A stretch of DNA of 64,000 nt from Choanephora cucurbitarum (Eukaryota; Mucoromycota; Mucoromycetes; Mucorales; Choanephoraceae). The position numbers and the translations under genes are program-made. The stretch spans positions 275,022-339,021 of the forward strand of contig JAIWNI010000024.1 of the NCBI GenBank assembly GCA_025331435.1, written 5' to 3'. A model generated the notes under the pieces. That model was not told the origin of the DNA. It made no database searches and saw only the letters and a list, made by a program, of their open reading frames with translations. Position 1 is the first letter of the stretch. Each line of letters starts with the position of its first letter. Of this stretch, positions 1 through 12,900 are shown one piece after another.

Positions 1-2
1 AT

Positions 3-686
3 GATGTCCTTCACCATGCCTCTTCTAGACCTTCTCCTTACCCACCTCACTTGCGCGGTGTGATGCAAGAACATGAAATTCAAAGCGGAGAATCTACACC
101 TGTTACATCAGATACCGATGAAGATCCTTCTCCTTTTGGCAACAAGGGCCATTCCTATCCAGACCAAACAGTGGAAATCCATATGACTGGCTTGAATCCT
201 GAGAACATGAAGTGCTTTTACCATGACCCTTCCAAGACTGAAAGTGGTCTTGCTGGAGGTATCTGGTTAGACAAGCAAACAGGCATCGACCAACTCTATC
301 CCTCTGCCCAGATTGATTCTTATCTGTTTGAGCCCTGTGGTTATTCTTCCAACGGTCTCTGGAAGGACAGATACTTTACTTTTCATGTTACACCTGAACC
401 TGAATGCTCTTATGCTTCTTTTGAGAGTAATATACCCGTTGAACAGTCTCATGGCGACGATCACCAAGAAGGTCAGAGTCCTATTGAAGCCTTGATCACT
501 CGTGTTCTTGATGTCTTTGATCCTTCTTCCTTTACTGTCACCTACTTTACTTCTCACCATAAAGAGCATCATAGCCATAGCCATATGGTTCGCTCCATGG
601 CTTCCTTGAATGGCTATAAGCGTACTAACCGTATCTTGTATGAATTTGATGGTTATGATTTAGTCTATGGTCACTATGCCAAATAA
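3..686 (+). CDS. SPE2: S-adenosylmethionine decarboxylase proenzyme, C-terminal part (5' end outside window)
   Basis: AdoMet decarboxylase makes decarboxylated SAM, the aminopropyl donor for spermidine and spermine. The frame is open from base 3 to the TAA ending at 686, so only the C-terminal part of the proenzyme (about 227 residues) is present. The family core is plain: a CGYS motif followed by FHVTPEPECSYASFESN. In the human enzyme the matching Cys, Ser and His (C226, S229, H243) take part in catalysis or self-processing, and all three are kept here. The Glu-Ser autocleavage site that makes the pyruvoyl group lies upstream of the window. The insert rich in Gln, Asp and His after the NIPVEQ segment is longer than in the animal enzyme. 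No intron is visible in this part. The identity is secure; only the start is missing. Confidence 0.95.
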   Translation, partial: DVLHHASSRPSPYPPHLRGVMQEHEIQSGESTPVTSDTDEDPSPFGNKGHSYPDQTVEIHMTGLNPENMKCFYHDPSKTESGLAGGIWLDKQTGIDQLYPSAQIDSYLFEPCGYSSNGLWKDRYFTFHVTPEPECSYASFESNIPVEQSHGDDHQEGQSPIEALITRVLDVFDPSSFTVTYFTSHHKEHHSHSHMVRSMASLNGYKRTNRILYEFDGYDLVYGHYAK

Positions 687-783
687 AAAAAAAAGATTTA
701 TTTCAATTGTGTAACCCATACAGTAAATTAGTTTTGATTATATGTGTTACCATGCCAACTCCTATTCTCTCTCTCTCTAAATT

Positions 784-850
784 TATATAAGAAAAAGGTG
801 GAAATTGATTATTTTACTCTCTTTCTTTCTTATATATATATATATATAAA
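784..850 (+). promoter_or_regulatory. TATA-rich core promoter of the GT49 gene
   Basis: There is a TATATAA at 784-790 and a longer TA run ending in TATAAA at about 831-850, followed by a pyrimidine-rich stretch up to the ATG at 920. The spacing of 70-130 bases to the start codon fits a fungal core promoter. The assignment is inferred from position and composition only. Confidence 0.4.
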
Positions 851-919
851 CATTTCTTTTTTTTTCAAGATAGGGCGATCCTTTCTCAATCTATCATCTC
901 TCCTTTCCTTTTTAAAAAA

Positions 920-2475
920 ATGCGCTTAGAATCAAATGCAAAAGTGTCTCGACTAGCTAAATATGCTATCTTTGTCTATATCATGATATCACTGTTCTAT
1001 ACCACCAACCATTACTTTTCTGTACACCATGTAAATACACCCACTGTCAATACATTTGATCAACTGAATACCAGATACAACAATAGAAGAGAAGATATTG
1101 CACAAATCATTGTAGAAGACCACCCTACTCCAGCTATTCAACAAACAACTTATGATCAAATTATCTGGCCTGGTTCTAAAGGTAAAGGGAGTAAAACTAA
1201 AAAAAAAAAGGAGATGATATTCACCTTAAGATAGGCAGTGATATGCAACATCAATTAAGTGAGACATTAGTGAAATCCAAGATTTTCTCTAGTAGCATGG
1301 GTTTAGACAATGTTACACCTTATTATTTCAAGGCATCTCATAGGATGGAGGCACAAGATATCACTTTGGCTACTTTGGTCACTCGAAACCGTTTCCATGT
1401 ATTGAGTCGCTTAGCAACGAACTACCAAGGTAAAAATTTTTTTTTTAAAAAAAAAAAGGGCAGTCTAATCATTTTGTTATCCTCATCAGGTCCTATCTCA
1501 GCTGCTATTCATGTATTGGACGATAATGAAAAGATAGCCACCATGAAAGAATTAGGCAAGATTTACAGTTCAAACCCAGACATGCAGAAGTTTGTTGATA
1601 TTCACCTTATCATTGACAAATATGATCGACAGTTCAATATGTGGCGAAATATCGCTAAACTGTTTACTCGCACAGATTACCTGATGATGTTGGATGTTGA
1701 TTTCCATCTCTGTACTGATTTCCGTAAGACTATCTTTGGTAATCCCCAATTGACTCAGATGCTGGCTTCCGGAAAGACAGCACTTGTGGTACCTGCCTTT
1801 GAATATCTCAACCAAAAGGATGGTCTTGACTGGCACACATTCCCTACCAAAAAGAACCAGGTGATTAAACAGGTCAAGTCAAACAAGCTCGATAGTTTCC
1901 ATAGTACTTGGGTTGCTGGTCATGGGGCCACCAACTACACTCACTGGTACAATGCCCGTCAACCTTACCCCGTTACTCACTATGAATACTCTTATGAGCC
2001 TTATGTGATCTACAAGAAAGAAGGTACACCCTGGTGTGATGAGCGATTTATTGGTTATGGTGCCAATAAGGCTGCCTGTCTGTATGAAATCTTTATTTCT
2101 GGTGTTGACTATTGGGTTCTTCCAAATGACTTTTTAATTCATCAGTCACACAAGTATGCTAACCATGACCGTACAAGAGAGGTAAGCTACACATGAAATT
2201 ATCTGGTTATTATTTGACTTACATTTTGCTTTCATTAGCGTGTCCATAATAAGCAGTTGTATGATAACTTTAGAACTGAAGTCTGTCTTCGTTACTCAAG
2301 AAAGTACGTCATTGAAGATACTTGGTACACACCTGCAGCTGACAACATGAAGAAGGTCTGTACTGATATCCCTAAATGGAAATATCTCTCTGGTATCTCT
2401 AAAGAACAAAGACTAAAGGATTTAGCTGAAGAAGAAGCTAGAAAACGTCAGCAAGAAATCACTGCCACCATTTAA
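920..2475 (+). CDS. LARGE-like glycosyltransferase (GT49 family), type II membrane protein
   Basis: Predicted Golgi-type glycosyltransferase of 461 residues. Exons are 920-1181, 1235-1429, 1490-2181 and 2239-2475; the introns of 53, 60 and 57 nt follow GT-AG and all phases close. The second intron is a multiple of three without stops, so it could be mistaken for coding sequence. A short cytosolic tail is followed by one membrane anchor at about residues 14-30 and a lumenal stem. The catalytic region contains a DxD-type metal/nucleotide-sugar motif (LMMLDVDFHLC, near residue 220) and the long block typical of the pfam Glyco_transf_49 / LARGE family. The C-terminus ends in a Lys/Glu-rich helix. 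Donor and acceptor sugars cannot be read from the sequence. In animals LARGE extends matriglycan on dystroglycan; a fungal role is unknown. Confidence 0.8.
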
Positions 2476-2588
2476 TTTTTTTGTATGTGTGTATTTAATT
2501 ATCTTCACGTGTCAATAGAAATTATAAAATAAAATAAAAAACAAAAAGAAAATGTACTTTTTTTTTTCTTTTTTCTTTTATTTTCATT

Positions 2589-4900
2589 ATGCAGACACAT
2601 TCATTAGATTTAACTTGGTTTCATCCAACTGTAAGTAAAATAGAATAATAATAATAGCTTGGAGGATCAACACTTCTTTAGAAAATCTATAATCGATTAT
2701 TGGCTGGTCAATCCAGGGCTTATTATGAACATACATTAAAGACAGCCACCAGTTATGAGGAATGGATAGAGGCAGCCACTGTGTTAGATGAAATGGATGG
2801 TAAACATTAGAAAGAGACATCTACATTGACTGACATTACCCTTAGGCTTTGATGAATGGAAAAGAGAATTAGAATCACCAGATTATGATTGGGAATTAGT
2901 CAAGGCCAGACTAGATCAACTAAGGCAGATTCGATGGTCTAATAAAGGTCAATCGGATATGATATTTGCCCTAAGAACCAGTTTAGCTAGAAATCTAGGT
3001 GATATGGGCAATCCCAAAGTAAATAACCAATAAGAGATGATGACAAAAATAAAAACTGATGATCCCTATTAGCTCTATTCTTATTCACGTGTAGGCACAA
3101 AAGAATTGACAACAGAATACATTGAAGAAGTGGTCAGACAGCTAAACTGGATATGTGATGAACCAGCAGATCCTGATGAACAACTGGATTTAAAGACAAA
3201 GCATGAATTCTTTATGAATATCCGACAGAGCTTTGGTAGAACAGCATTGTTGTTAAGTGGAGGAGGTACCTTGGGATTGAACCATGTTGGCGTCATCAAA
3301 TGCCTCTATGAAGCACATCTGTTGCCACGTATCATTTCAGGTGCCTCTAGTGGGAGTATCATGGCATCCATTCTCTGTACAAAGACAAATGATGAACTAC
3401 AGGGCATGTTTGATCCATCTACCTTTCGATTGGTAAGGTTTCTGTCTAATGATTTGCTATTGTCTGATGTATAGCTGTAGGATGTATTTGAGAAAGAAGG
3501 TGAGCCTGATACCTTATTGGCTCGTCTTCATCGATTGTTAACGACGGGTCAAATGTTTGATGTGGATATCTTGAGAGAAGCACTTCGAGCCAATTTAGGT
3601 GATATGACATTTCAAGTAAAAAAAAAATACAAAGTTAGATTAGCCTATATATATATTAAATCATAGGAATCTTAGGAAGCATTTAACCGTACTCGATTTA
3701 TTCTCAATATCACTGTCAGTTCATCTACACTCTATGATATGCCTCGACTATTGAATTATTTAACAGCACCTGATGTGGTATGTTATGTACTCTATTGTAT
3801 CACTAACAATCACTGATCTCTTTTTTGTGTTGTTAGTTGATATGGTCTGCAGTGTAAGTGAGCAATGTTGTTTAGATTGGATGATATTGATTATTCTCTA
3901 GTGCTGCATCCTGTGCAGTACCCGTCTTTTATGCATCTACCCCACTCTTCTCAAAAGATAAAAATGGCAAAGTAGTACCATGGAATCCCAGTGGTAAGTT
4001 CATTATCCAATCAAAAAAAAAAAAGAAATAGATATTCATTCATGATTAGATCAACTGTATATTGATGGATCTGTTGAAAAGTAAGGGGACATAGGACTGT
4101 TGTTATCTGAAATTGACTATTTTATTTTTAGTGATCTTCCTATGAACAAACTATCTGAACTGTTTAATGTCAATCATTTTATTGTCTGTCAAGTCAACCC
4201 ACATGTCATTCCCTTCCTACAAAAGGCAAATACACCTTCCCAATTAAGAAAAGCAGCCAACTTTTGTATGCATATGGCTAAAACAGAAGCACAACATCGA
4301 TGTACTCAGGTAGTGTATTGGGGTTTGATTCATATGGAATATACTGACATTTCTATAGTTGACTGAATTGGGTATCATGCCTTCCTTTTTTAACAAGATT
4401 CAGTCTATCATGTCACAGAAATATTCAGGTGATATCACCATCATACCTGACATTGGTTATTCTGATTTCTTTCGTGTGTTGTCTAATCCCACGCATGATA
4501 TGGTAGAAGAATGCATTCAACGAGGTGAACGTGCTACTTGGCCCAGTAAGTACTATGATGATTCAACAAACATAAGCAACTCATAAGTTTAGAAATGTCG
4601 ATTATTGAGAATCACCTTCAGATTGAATTATCGATTGATCAAATTCTATACCGTTTGCGTCTCCATCGATTGAATGAATTGCAGAGTAAGAAGAATAGAC
4701 CGACACTAGAGAACAGATCAACATCTCAAATCAACATCAACCAATACCCTATCACTCATCTAACAGAAGAAGAACAAGAGGAACAAAAGAAGAGAACAGA
4801 GATCACTGATCCTAATAAGGAAAATCACATGATTCAATCATTTAACCTAAAAGAAAGAAGTTCAAACAAAAGAGGTCTATTGATGACCAAACCAGAATAA
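2589..4900 (+). CDS. Patatin-like triacylglycerol lipase (Tgl3/4/5 - SDP1 type)
   Basis: Predicted lipid-droplet triacylglycerol lipase of 580 residues in 12 exons: 2589-2630, 2682-2799, 2846-3018, 3073-3432, 3481-3615, 3676-3777, 3837-3853, 3902-3993, 4050-4080, 4132-4309, 4359-4545, 4593-4900. All introns are 46-60 nt and every phase closes. The N-terminal part matches the DUF3336 region that precedes patatin in this family (AYYEHTLKTATSYEEW). The oxyanion loop GGGTLG is near residue 172, the nucleophile elbow GASSG near 200, and the second dyad residue is in DGSVENDLPM near 352, all as expected for an active Ser-Asp lipase. A 17-nt exon (3837-3853) and a 31-nt exon (4050-4080) are unusually small. 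The C-terminus is Glu/Lys-rich and poorly conserved. Which yeast paralogue it matches cannot be decided. It converges on the bHLH gene 86 bases downstream. Confidence 0.88.
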
Positions 4901-4986
4901 GAGAAATGAATTTAATAAACGAAATGCATGCAATATATAATAAAGAGGGTGATAAAATCATGGTATTTACAAAAATAGAAAGATGG

Positions 4987-5985
4987 TTAATATCGACACA
5001 CATTGCCATAGATCTTTTCATATCCACTCATACGGATAGAAGGTGTGGCAGGTAAAAGTGGTCGATAGCCATGTGTTGTTTGAATCTGAGGTTGAATGGG
5101 GTGTTGATAATAAGGAAAGGTGGGTGTGGATACATTAGATGAACTGTTGGAGACAGACATGGCAGAAAATACAGTTTGAAGGTGTTGCTGAGAAGGTGGT
5201 AATGACAGTGGAGGTAGATTGGTCATATAAGGCAGATTGGTATGGTGATGATGAGGGGAAGAGGGTACAGACATACTCTGTGGTGCTAATTGAAATGGAG
5301 GGTTACGCAAGAATTTTGGCGAATTAGGTGCAGATGGAGATGGTTGATTCTTGATCAGTGATTCATCAGTCTCATCTTTCAGAAGACTGGGTGGTGATAG
5401 GGATGTGTATTGGCTGAGGCGTTCTTTTAATGCTGTATTCTCTGCCTGAAGATCCTGTTGATAAAAGGGTTGAGAGGACGATCAGCATCATCATCATTTA
5501 TTATTTACCTTGATATAGTCTAAAGAGAGTTTTAAGATATTGCCTTTATTTGGCTTTTGTCCAGGTTGAATGGCATTAGGTACCACACTGGAAAGTTCGA
5601 ATATGGTATTATTGATATTATCTCGACGACGACGCTCTACGTGGTTATGATTCTCTCTTCTGCGTTGAATACGTTCAATCGCTGTCTTGCTATCGAGATT
5701 ATTTCTGATATGTTGTCAGTCATTGATTTCATTACTAAATCATAGGTAATTTTACCTGTTAAGGATATTGACACCATTGACGCGATAGGCTGTCTGTTTC
5801 TTTGGCTTTGGTTTCTTTCGACTCATCTTTTGAGGTGAAAGGTCAGAAGTGAAATTGAGAAAGAGTGCTTGTGTGATGGGTGGCTTTGGGTGGCCATCTT
5901 GTGAGGAATCTGTTTCAGAGTCATCATCTTCCATAAATTCATAAGGTTCCTTATGCTCTATCATTTCGTTTGTAGCGCACACCAT
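4987..5985 (-). CDS. bHLH(-Zip) transcription factor, MITF/TFE/USF-like
   Basis: DNA-binding regulator of 297 residues. Exons, read on the minus strand, are 5985-5756, 5704-5509 and 5454-4987; introns are 51 and 54 nt. The basic region lies at residues 87-106 and reads ERIQRRRENHNHVERRRRDN, with the His, Glu and Arg pattern of class-B bHLH proteins that bind CACGTG-type E-boxes. Helix 1, a Pro-containing loop (VVPNAIQPGQKPNKG) and helix 2 follow, then a short leucine-rich heptad segment (DLQAENTALKERL). The N-terminus has an acidic patch and a Lys/Pro-rich basic tract. The C-terminal half is Ser, Pro, His and Gln-rich and looks disordered. The ATG at 5985 sits directly behind an acceptor-like CTCAACAG, so an additional 5' exon or a leader intron is possible. 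Class-B bHLH regulators often control metabolism or lysosome genes; the target here is unknown. Confidence 0.85.
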
Positions 5986-8820
5986 CTGTTGAGGTTAAGG
6001 AAGAAAAGAAGAAAATAGAAATCATTGACGCTTTTTTTATTTCACATGATCTAAAAACATGTGTAGAAGTGACTCTTTTTAATTTACTTTTTTTGACTAT
6101 CCGCCCCATCTTCCCACGATATCAGCCAATCAGTTCATCCGTATTTTCTTGCTGACTTCTGATTGACCGATCTTCGGATAATATAAATTCGGTAAAAAGT
6201 TTAAATAGAAGAGGGGTTACACCTATCTTTCTTTATTACTGTTACTTTCAAGCTTGTCACAAATTGCCTAAATTGTATTTTATCAATCCTACTTGTACTA
6301 TCCAATAGAATTTACTTTAGAGTTCATGTTGTACTTTCTTATGGATGTTTCCTCCCTTCTTTTTTTTTTTGAAAAGAAATACAATATAAAAAGGGAGAGT
6401 GAAAACAGAATGAGACTATCCCTTGTTTAATCGGAGCAATAAGATATATATATATATGTTTCTGTCATTTTTTTTTTATTTTATTTTTTTTTATTTTGTG
6501 TAGCACTCCTTAAGGGATAAATGTCAGCCAATAATGTTGAAAGTGTAGTCAACCTATTCTCTCTCCTTTTAAGAAAGAAAAAGATCTGAGAATAAAGTAT
6601 GTGTCATCGATTGGATGGTTATGTTGATTTCTATTGTATGTCACATGCTCTGAATGGAAATATCTTCTTAGATTGGCATCTCCATAACCTAAACATTGAC
6701 AACGTGATTTTGTTTGAAAAACGTGTCAATCAGAAATACCAGAAAGAAATATGTTTGACAAGTAGTATAGTAGGTCAATAGCAACTTGCCTTATTTGTTT
6801 CCATGGAGATCATTTGTTGTTTCTGATTAAAAAAGAACGAACAAACATAAACAATCTTTTTTTAAAAAAAAAGGGGGGATCACTTTATTACATTGGATAG
6901 ATAACGCATGATTGAATTGGGTTAACTATTTTGCTGAAATAAGCAGGAAGGACCCTTCCTAACCGCCAAAAAGGAAATAATCAGTATTAGATTTTTCTCA
7001 CGATAAGGCCATCTTGAATTACCATTTCCTTCCAGATCTGTCTTACCTATTCCCAACCGAATGCCACTTTATAAACAGCGCTTTTTTTTTTGTCCAAAAA
7101 TAAACCTGTCCTCCCTTTATCCCTGTCATCACATACAGTACCTGGAAAGAACAAGGTGAGCGGGATAAGCGCCAATCATATCTCAGACAAACATTGATTA
7201 TGTCACACACTAAAGCAACATAGTCCAATCAGGTAAGAATCTCTTAAATAGAATATAAACTAGCATAGTCCTGTCCTAGGTGAAATTAGTCTCTCTACTC
7301 CTTACTGATATACACAAATAAAGAAAAAACGCCAATTTGATATCAAGTGATGCTAATTATGGCCAAGTTGTACTTTTTTAGTTAACACTTTTTTCATTGT
7401 TACTGCCCTGAATGGTACAGCACATAGTTTAGAATATGTAGAAGGAACAATGTTACTTTATTTAGTAAAAGGGCATAATGGTACGCCATTTGTATCATAA
7501 AGTCTAAATGTACATTATGGCCGAATAGACAGAAGCATGGTATGAAAGGAAATATCTGCATAAATGATCACACGTTTCAACAGAGGTGACTATGCATAGA
7601 CTAAAACAGTATTTCTTTCTATTATAGAGCCTTTCCAATAGCCTTGTCATATTAACTTTTCTTGCTTTACTTTGATCAAGTTGGGCTTATGACTAAAAAA
7701 AAGAAAAAGTATTCAAGGTAGCCATGTAGTTCATGTATGTAGAATGTTTGAAACAGACTAAATGCTTGATTAGATCACTCACAAGATATAAGGTTACAAA
7801 GTACCTAATGGTGTGCAACATGGCTTGATCTGGAAAAGAAAAAATACAGTAGAAAGAAGACCATGATAACAATAACAACAATCAAATGTACTCATGTCGT
7901 GTTTACTTTGCTAGCATGGTAGATCTATTCGAAAGGCTCTTGTTCACCTTTATTTCAATAAAAAAGAACAGTCCTTTTAGCTTGTACTGTTAGATAAGAT
8001 ATAAACTAGATAGCAGACAGGTAAATGGCTTGAGGCTGGATTGACATCTTGTTGTTCCTCTGAACAAAAGATATGTATACCAGTCGTTTATCTATGCCTT
8101 CAACTTCTTTACTGTTTGTTGGGTCTAGCGAATGTGTGTCACCACAATGAGAGGCAGAGAACAACTTTCTTTTTGGTCTCTGAATCATTTGACTCTTCTT
8201 ATCAATTGTACATCACCACGCTTAACCAACAACCATCTGGATTGCATCTTTGTATGTGCCAAGTGCTGTGTGGCTTAAATAAGCCAATATATGTCAAGAT
8301 AGCTCATTCGATAGTTGAATCACAGCTATGTTCAAGCATAATCACAACTGGACTATAGCTACATACAGAGATATCAAAATGAAACTAAAGTTAACTCAAG
8401 CTAATCGATAGGTGCGTCTAAAAATCAGAGATTGTTGCAGCTTAAGCAACAGCTGAAGTATAATCAGCATAATAGCCGCAGATACAGTTTTGATGTGATG
8501 ATTTGAACTTGATAATTTTTGTCTTTACCTTTTAGCATAAAGTTATCCGGTTTAACATATGTGTCAATTGTGAGAAGAATGTATATGTCCCATAACAAAC
8601 ACCAATACATAAAGAACTATACACTGCAATATTAATAACACCCGGTATTATAAATACACTTGTAAACGCCAGAATAACAGAATCTCTTCTATTTTCGCTG
8701 ATACATGAGTTTGATCAAATAAAACTGTACAGGCAATCACAACTTAGTCATTTCTGTCTCTCTTTTTATATCTTCCTTTATTTGCACTTAAAAAAAACAA
8801 CAAAAGAGAAGAGAGCAATA
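5986..8820. other. Gene-free stretch, AT-rich
   Basis: I find no reading frame with family similarity or paired splice sites here. The left end probably holds the bHLH promoter. The rest shows homopolymer runs, a TA microsatellite near 6450 and scattered short chance ORFs. No tRNA-like B box was seen. Confidence 0.6.
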
Positions 8821-9156
8821 ATGCAACAAAGACATAAAGATGCTCTGTCAGGCGAAAGTTTGAGCAAGCCAGAAAAAAAAAAGGAAAACATCACCTACAA
8901 AGACCACCCTAGGATGCTTCACTTACTCAACGTTGATCCGCCTTTCTGGCATCCACATTCGACAGTTGGGATATGCAATCTATCGGCTTATGGGTCGCAT
9001 TCAGAGCACCGAAAATGGTATAATCGAAAAAAGGCAACTAATTTACAACATCACAACTCCAGGTGAGTTACTAAAAGCGATCATGTCTACTATTCTTCTC
9101 TGCACATTGATAGATGCAAGCAAACTAACAAGAACGGCTATTATGCTCTGTTCTAA
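8821..9156 (+). CDS. Candidate small spliced gene, product of unknown function
   Basis: A possible 94-residue protein from two exons, 8821-9062 and 9114-9156. The intron of 51 nt has a consensus donor (AG|GTGAGT), an internal CTAAA that could be the branch site, and an ATAG acceptor; the phase closes. An AATAAA sits at 9159, just past the TAA, and a TTTTATAT lies upstream. The predicted protein is polar and basic, with Lys-rich N-terminal residues, several His and two Cys, and no recognisable domain or signal peptide. Against it, no family is recognised and the open frame is short enough to occur by chance. The AATAAA is also closer to the stop than usual. A frame overlapping it (from about 8933) has no better support. 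Confidence 0.25.
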
Positions 9157-9952
9157 GCAAATAAAATGTGCAAAAACAAGTAATTCTCGAGTGGATGTCT
9201 ATCGAATTTAGTTTCAATCGTCATCTATACAACTTGTAGCAAGCGCAAATCCGTCTGGTACGTATGTAAAATCCTTTGCTTTTTTTGATTTGTTGGTGGA
9301 CACTTCTGAGTCTGGCCTGCCTACAGCACCTGGTATTAGGAGAGATATACGAAGGGTATAGAGAATCAACGATTACCAAGGGTGAAAGAGACCAAAAAAG
9401 TATGTGGCCTTTGATACTTCTGACCTGATCTTTCCTGTTAGCTTGCTACAAGAGAGGTCAAGAGTTTCCAAAGTGCCAGTACCTACCAATTTTCTCCTTG
9501 GTACAAAGTCATTCGCAACACCTCTGTCTTCCTTTTAGATATGCATGAAACAGCAGGCAAATTTAGACCTCGTGTTATTTAGACTATTTCCTCTAATAGA
9601 ATGTGTTTACTTTATCTACTCTCCCTCAGATACGTAACGTTATGCAATATCAAAAGTATATATTTTCGAAATCAAGATGAACTCTATAGGGCCTTTAAAC
9701 GCTCAGAAGCGATTCAGTTGAGTGTCTATGTATAGAAGGTGGTTACACTAAACCTTACAAACATTACTTGCAGCACATTTCTTTATGCATTCTTTTTCTT
9801 TTTTTTGTCTGTTGAGAAAAGTATGATTTTAATTCTATGCATTAATGCTATAGCAACCACGCTTGGATAACTCTCTTTTCAGACACACCTCTTTCTTTGT
9901 CTCATACACATCTAAAACTAGTCTCCCCTCCTCTTTTTTGAATATAAAGACA
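9157..9952. other. Intergenic, nothing recognised
   Basis: Between the small-ORF candidate and the stop codon of the lipase gene. No coding signal is seen; the right end would be the 3' flank of the minus-strand lipase. Confidence 0.5.
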
Positions 9953-12900
9953 TTATTGTCCAAAAAATCCTTTATTTAGCTGTCTTATGGTCTTTTCATA
10001 CATGTTGGGTGAATGATCCATAAACATGGTTCTTGAAAAAACTATTTCCGAAAATCGTGCCTGTACATCGTCACATCGACTAAATCGTACCATGTGTGCC
10101 ATTTTATGCTTTAACTCTCTTCTGTCGGCCTGTGTCGAGACTGTACGACGAACAAGTTGAGGTACTGACTCAATAAGGTAAATGGTACTGGGTGGAAAAA
10201 GCTTTTCTGCACGCATATCTGCACGCATGGTCTTGATCAAGGCCCAGAACCACTGTTCATCTTCTTCCTCCTGTTCTTCCTTCTGACACCCATGCTCCAT
10301 ACTGTTCTTTTTCTTTAGTTCTTTCTTCTTTGCCTGGTAATGGCCTATCACTCGACTGAGTATCTCATCTGCCACATGGCTTTCTTCATGGAGACTGACG
10401 GCAATGTTCTTAAAGTCTCTTAACAGACCTAGACTCAGGCTGCTGACAATATCAAACGCATGCACCACACTGGTCACCAATCCCTGTCCACAGTACTCAC
10501 TTAACGGGAGGGACATGACGCAAGGGGATCCATAGGTGTAACAATGGATGGGTCGGCCAGCTGGTAAACCAGATAACTCAGAAGTCACAAAGGGGCATCC
10601 TAGTCGTTTAATTGAATCGGTAGCAAACGAATCCAGTAGACGACTTTGATGTTTGTCTTGACGGGTCATCATGCGCCTCGACAAGGAATGAAGTCGCTCT
10701 TCACTCCAAAGGACACTCAGCAAACTGGCTACACCTGCACCTAATGAATGACCACAGAGCACAAGGCCATAGTCTGGGTACCTCTCCAGTCCCAATTTGA
10801 TTGCTTCAAACACTTTCCCCTTCTGTGTAGCCAACAATTGGGCTGCTTCCAACATACCGCCATGAGCAATATAGTGCCTTTTTTGGCCTCCGTTTGCTTC
10901 ATCTCCATGCGGTAGTTGATCGACTGGAAGGGTGAATTCTTTATAGTCGCATGTCAGGTCTGTCAAGACATCGCTTAGTCCAAGTGTGCCCCGACAGGTC
11001 AACACAATGGCTTCTGCCTGATGATCTACAGTCACATAATGAACCAATGCATGTAATTTAGAGTGTGTCACAGACGATAAAATGTTGGTATCAGTATAGC
11101 TTGAGAGCAAGATATCTTCTACAGCAACACCCGTATGATGTGCAAAGGCATGGTGGTTTGGATGATGGGAGTTGGGTAAAACGCTAGGAATGTCACCAAT
11201 TCCCAAGATACGCATGAAGGATTCGCCATAAGCAGCACTGGCATATCGAATGAAATGAGCTATGTTGGTAACGATATGTCTGCGAGGAAAGTTCTGTTGG
11301 TTGGGTTCTGACTCGAGTGAGGAATTGGCTTGATGGATGCAAGAAGGTACAGAGGGAGATCGGACAAGTGATCGACTGGATGTGTTGCTGACAACAGAGG
11401 GTGTTTCTTCAGAGTAAGTGAGTGTCTTGAAGGTATGAGAAGAAGACAGGTTGTTATTCTTTTTAGATTGTAGATAGATGCCATTGTATGTGTTGGGCGA
11501 GGGCATAGGTGGAACGACTTCAGGCTTGAATGCCTTTCGCTTTTTACCATCACTCTGACTACCTTGAGTCCCCTTTTGGAACAAGTTGGTGATGCTCTTC
11601 TTCTTTCTAATCTGTTTCATTTTGAGGCCACTCCAAGACATGCGTCTTTTAGGCTTTGTCTCAGGCTCAGAATAAGCTGAGATATCATCTTCAGTATCAG
11701 TCAGACTGATGGTCTTGTCTTGCTTGCAACTGATGTATTGTGTACTGGACGATTCCTGATGTTGGTAGGTAGTGGACGTGCTTGTCTGGATAGGTCCATC
11801 AATCGTCTCCTCGCTGTTCTCATCTTCCTGGTGACTGGAGTACGTCGTTTTTCGTTCGAGTTTCTTGCGTGCAAGCTTCTTGGATACAGATGATAGCATG
11901 ATTTTGAATCCTGTTTGGCTGTTTTGTGTGTCAGCCATGGTGGTGTTGTGTCGGAAAGGTACAATGTGTTGCTCATGATCCTGGCAATAAGGCATTTGGG
12001 GCTGATGATCCACAACAGCAATAAACGACTCATTCTCCTCCTCGTTTGTGGTCTGAATGACCTGTTTCGTAGCCACCCTTTGATTTCCATAAGCATCAAT
12101 GGGCCGGATCCGGGTCGTCCGTGTGGTCGTTTGATTTGTGATGGTGGTGATTTCATACATATGATAAGGGTTTCCATTTTTGTCCAAGGAGAGGTCAATT
12201 GGTTTGCCATTGAGATCATTGGAGGCAGAAGACAAACTGATCAATGAAGAATGGCTTTCTTGATGCTCTGATGCATCATGCACATCTGATGATGTGTTGG
12301 CGAGTATCTGTTCTAGTTCGTGAATGACATCTGAGTGTTTCTCGGATGCGTGTGGATGGTGATTGTACTCTAATAGAGCCTGCGAATTCTCTTTTTCTTC
12401 TATTACCAAGCCCTTCCAAAGAACCACATTCTTCATTTGCTTCATGGTGCGTCTATGCGTGACATTCTGAAGGACAGCAAAGGCAGTCATTGCTTTTGTC
12501 AAGCCGGATAAAATTGCCACTTTTCCAATTTTAGTTAATGCAAATTCTGGATCGTTCATTAGCTCTCGGTGGACTAATGTGATGATAGAGGCAATGGCTC
12601 GAGAAGATTCATTTGAACCAAAAATGCCATCGATAATACCCACTGACTCCTCTGCTGCCTAAGCAAAAAGAGATTAAAAAAAATTGAGTTCCTTGATTCA
12701 CTGCATAGCGCATGTATTCAATTACCTTAAGACCGGATTTGATTGTTTGCGTAGTAAACTGAATGCCTGATAATGTAAACAACTCAGCCAAAGTGAAGGA
12801 ATGGTGGACAAGATAAATGCCGAGATTTGTATATTTATCTAGTATCTGCAAAAAACCATGGCTATCAAATACAATGAGTTCATCTGTCAAAGTAATATTA

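Noticed and set aside
8933..9211. 92-codon ORF overlapping the small-gene candidate in another frame
   Set aside because: It starts without an ATG context of its own and runs through the consensus splice sites; the spliced frame from 8821 is the better of two weak options.
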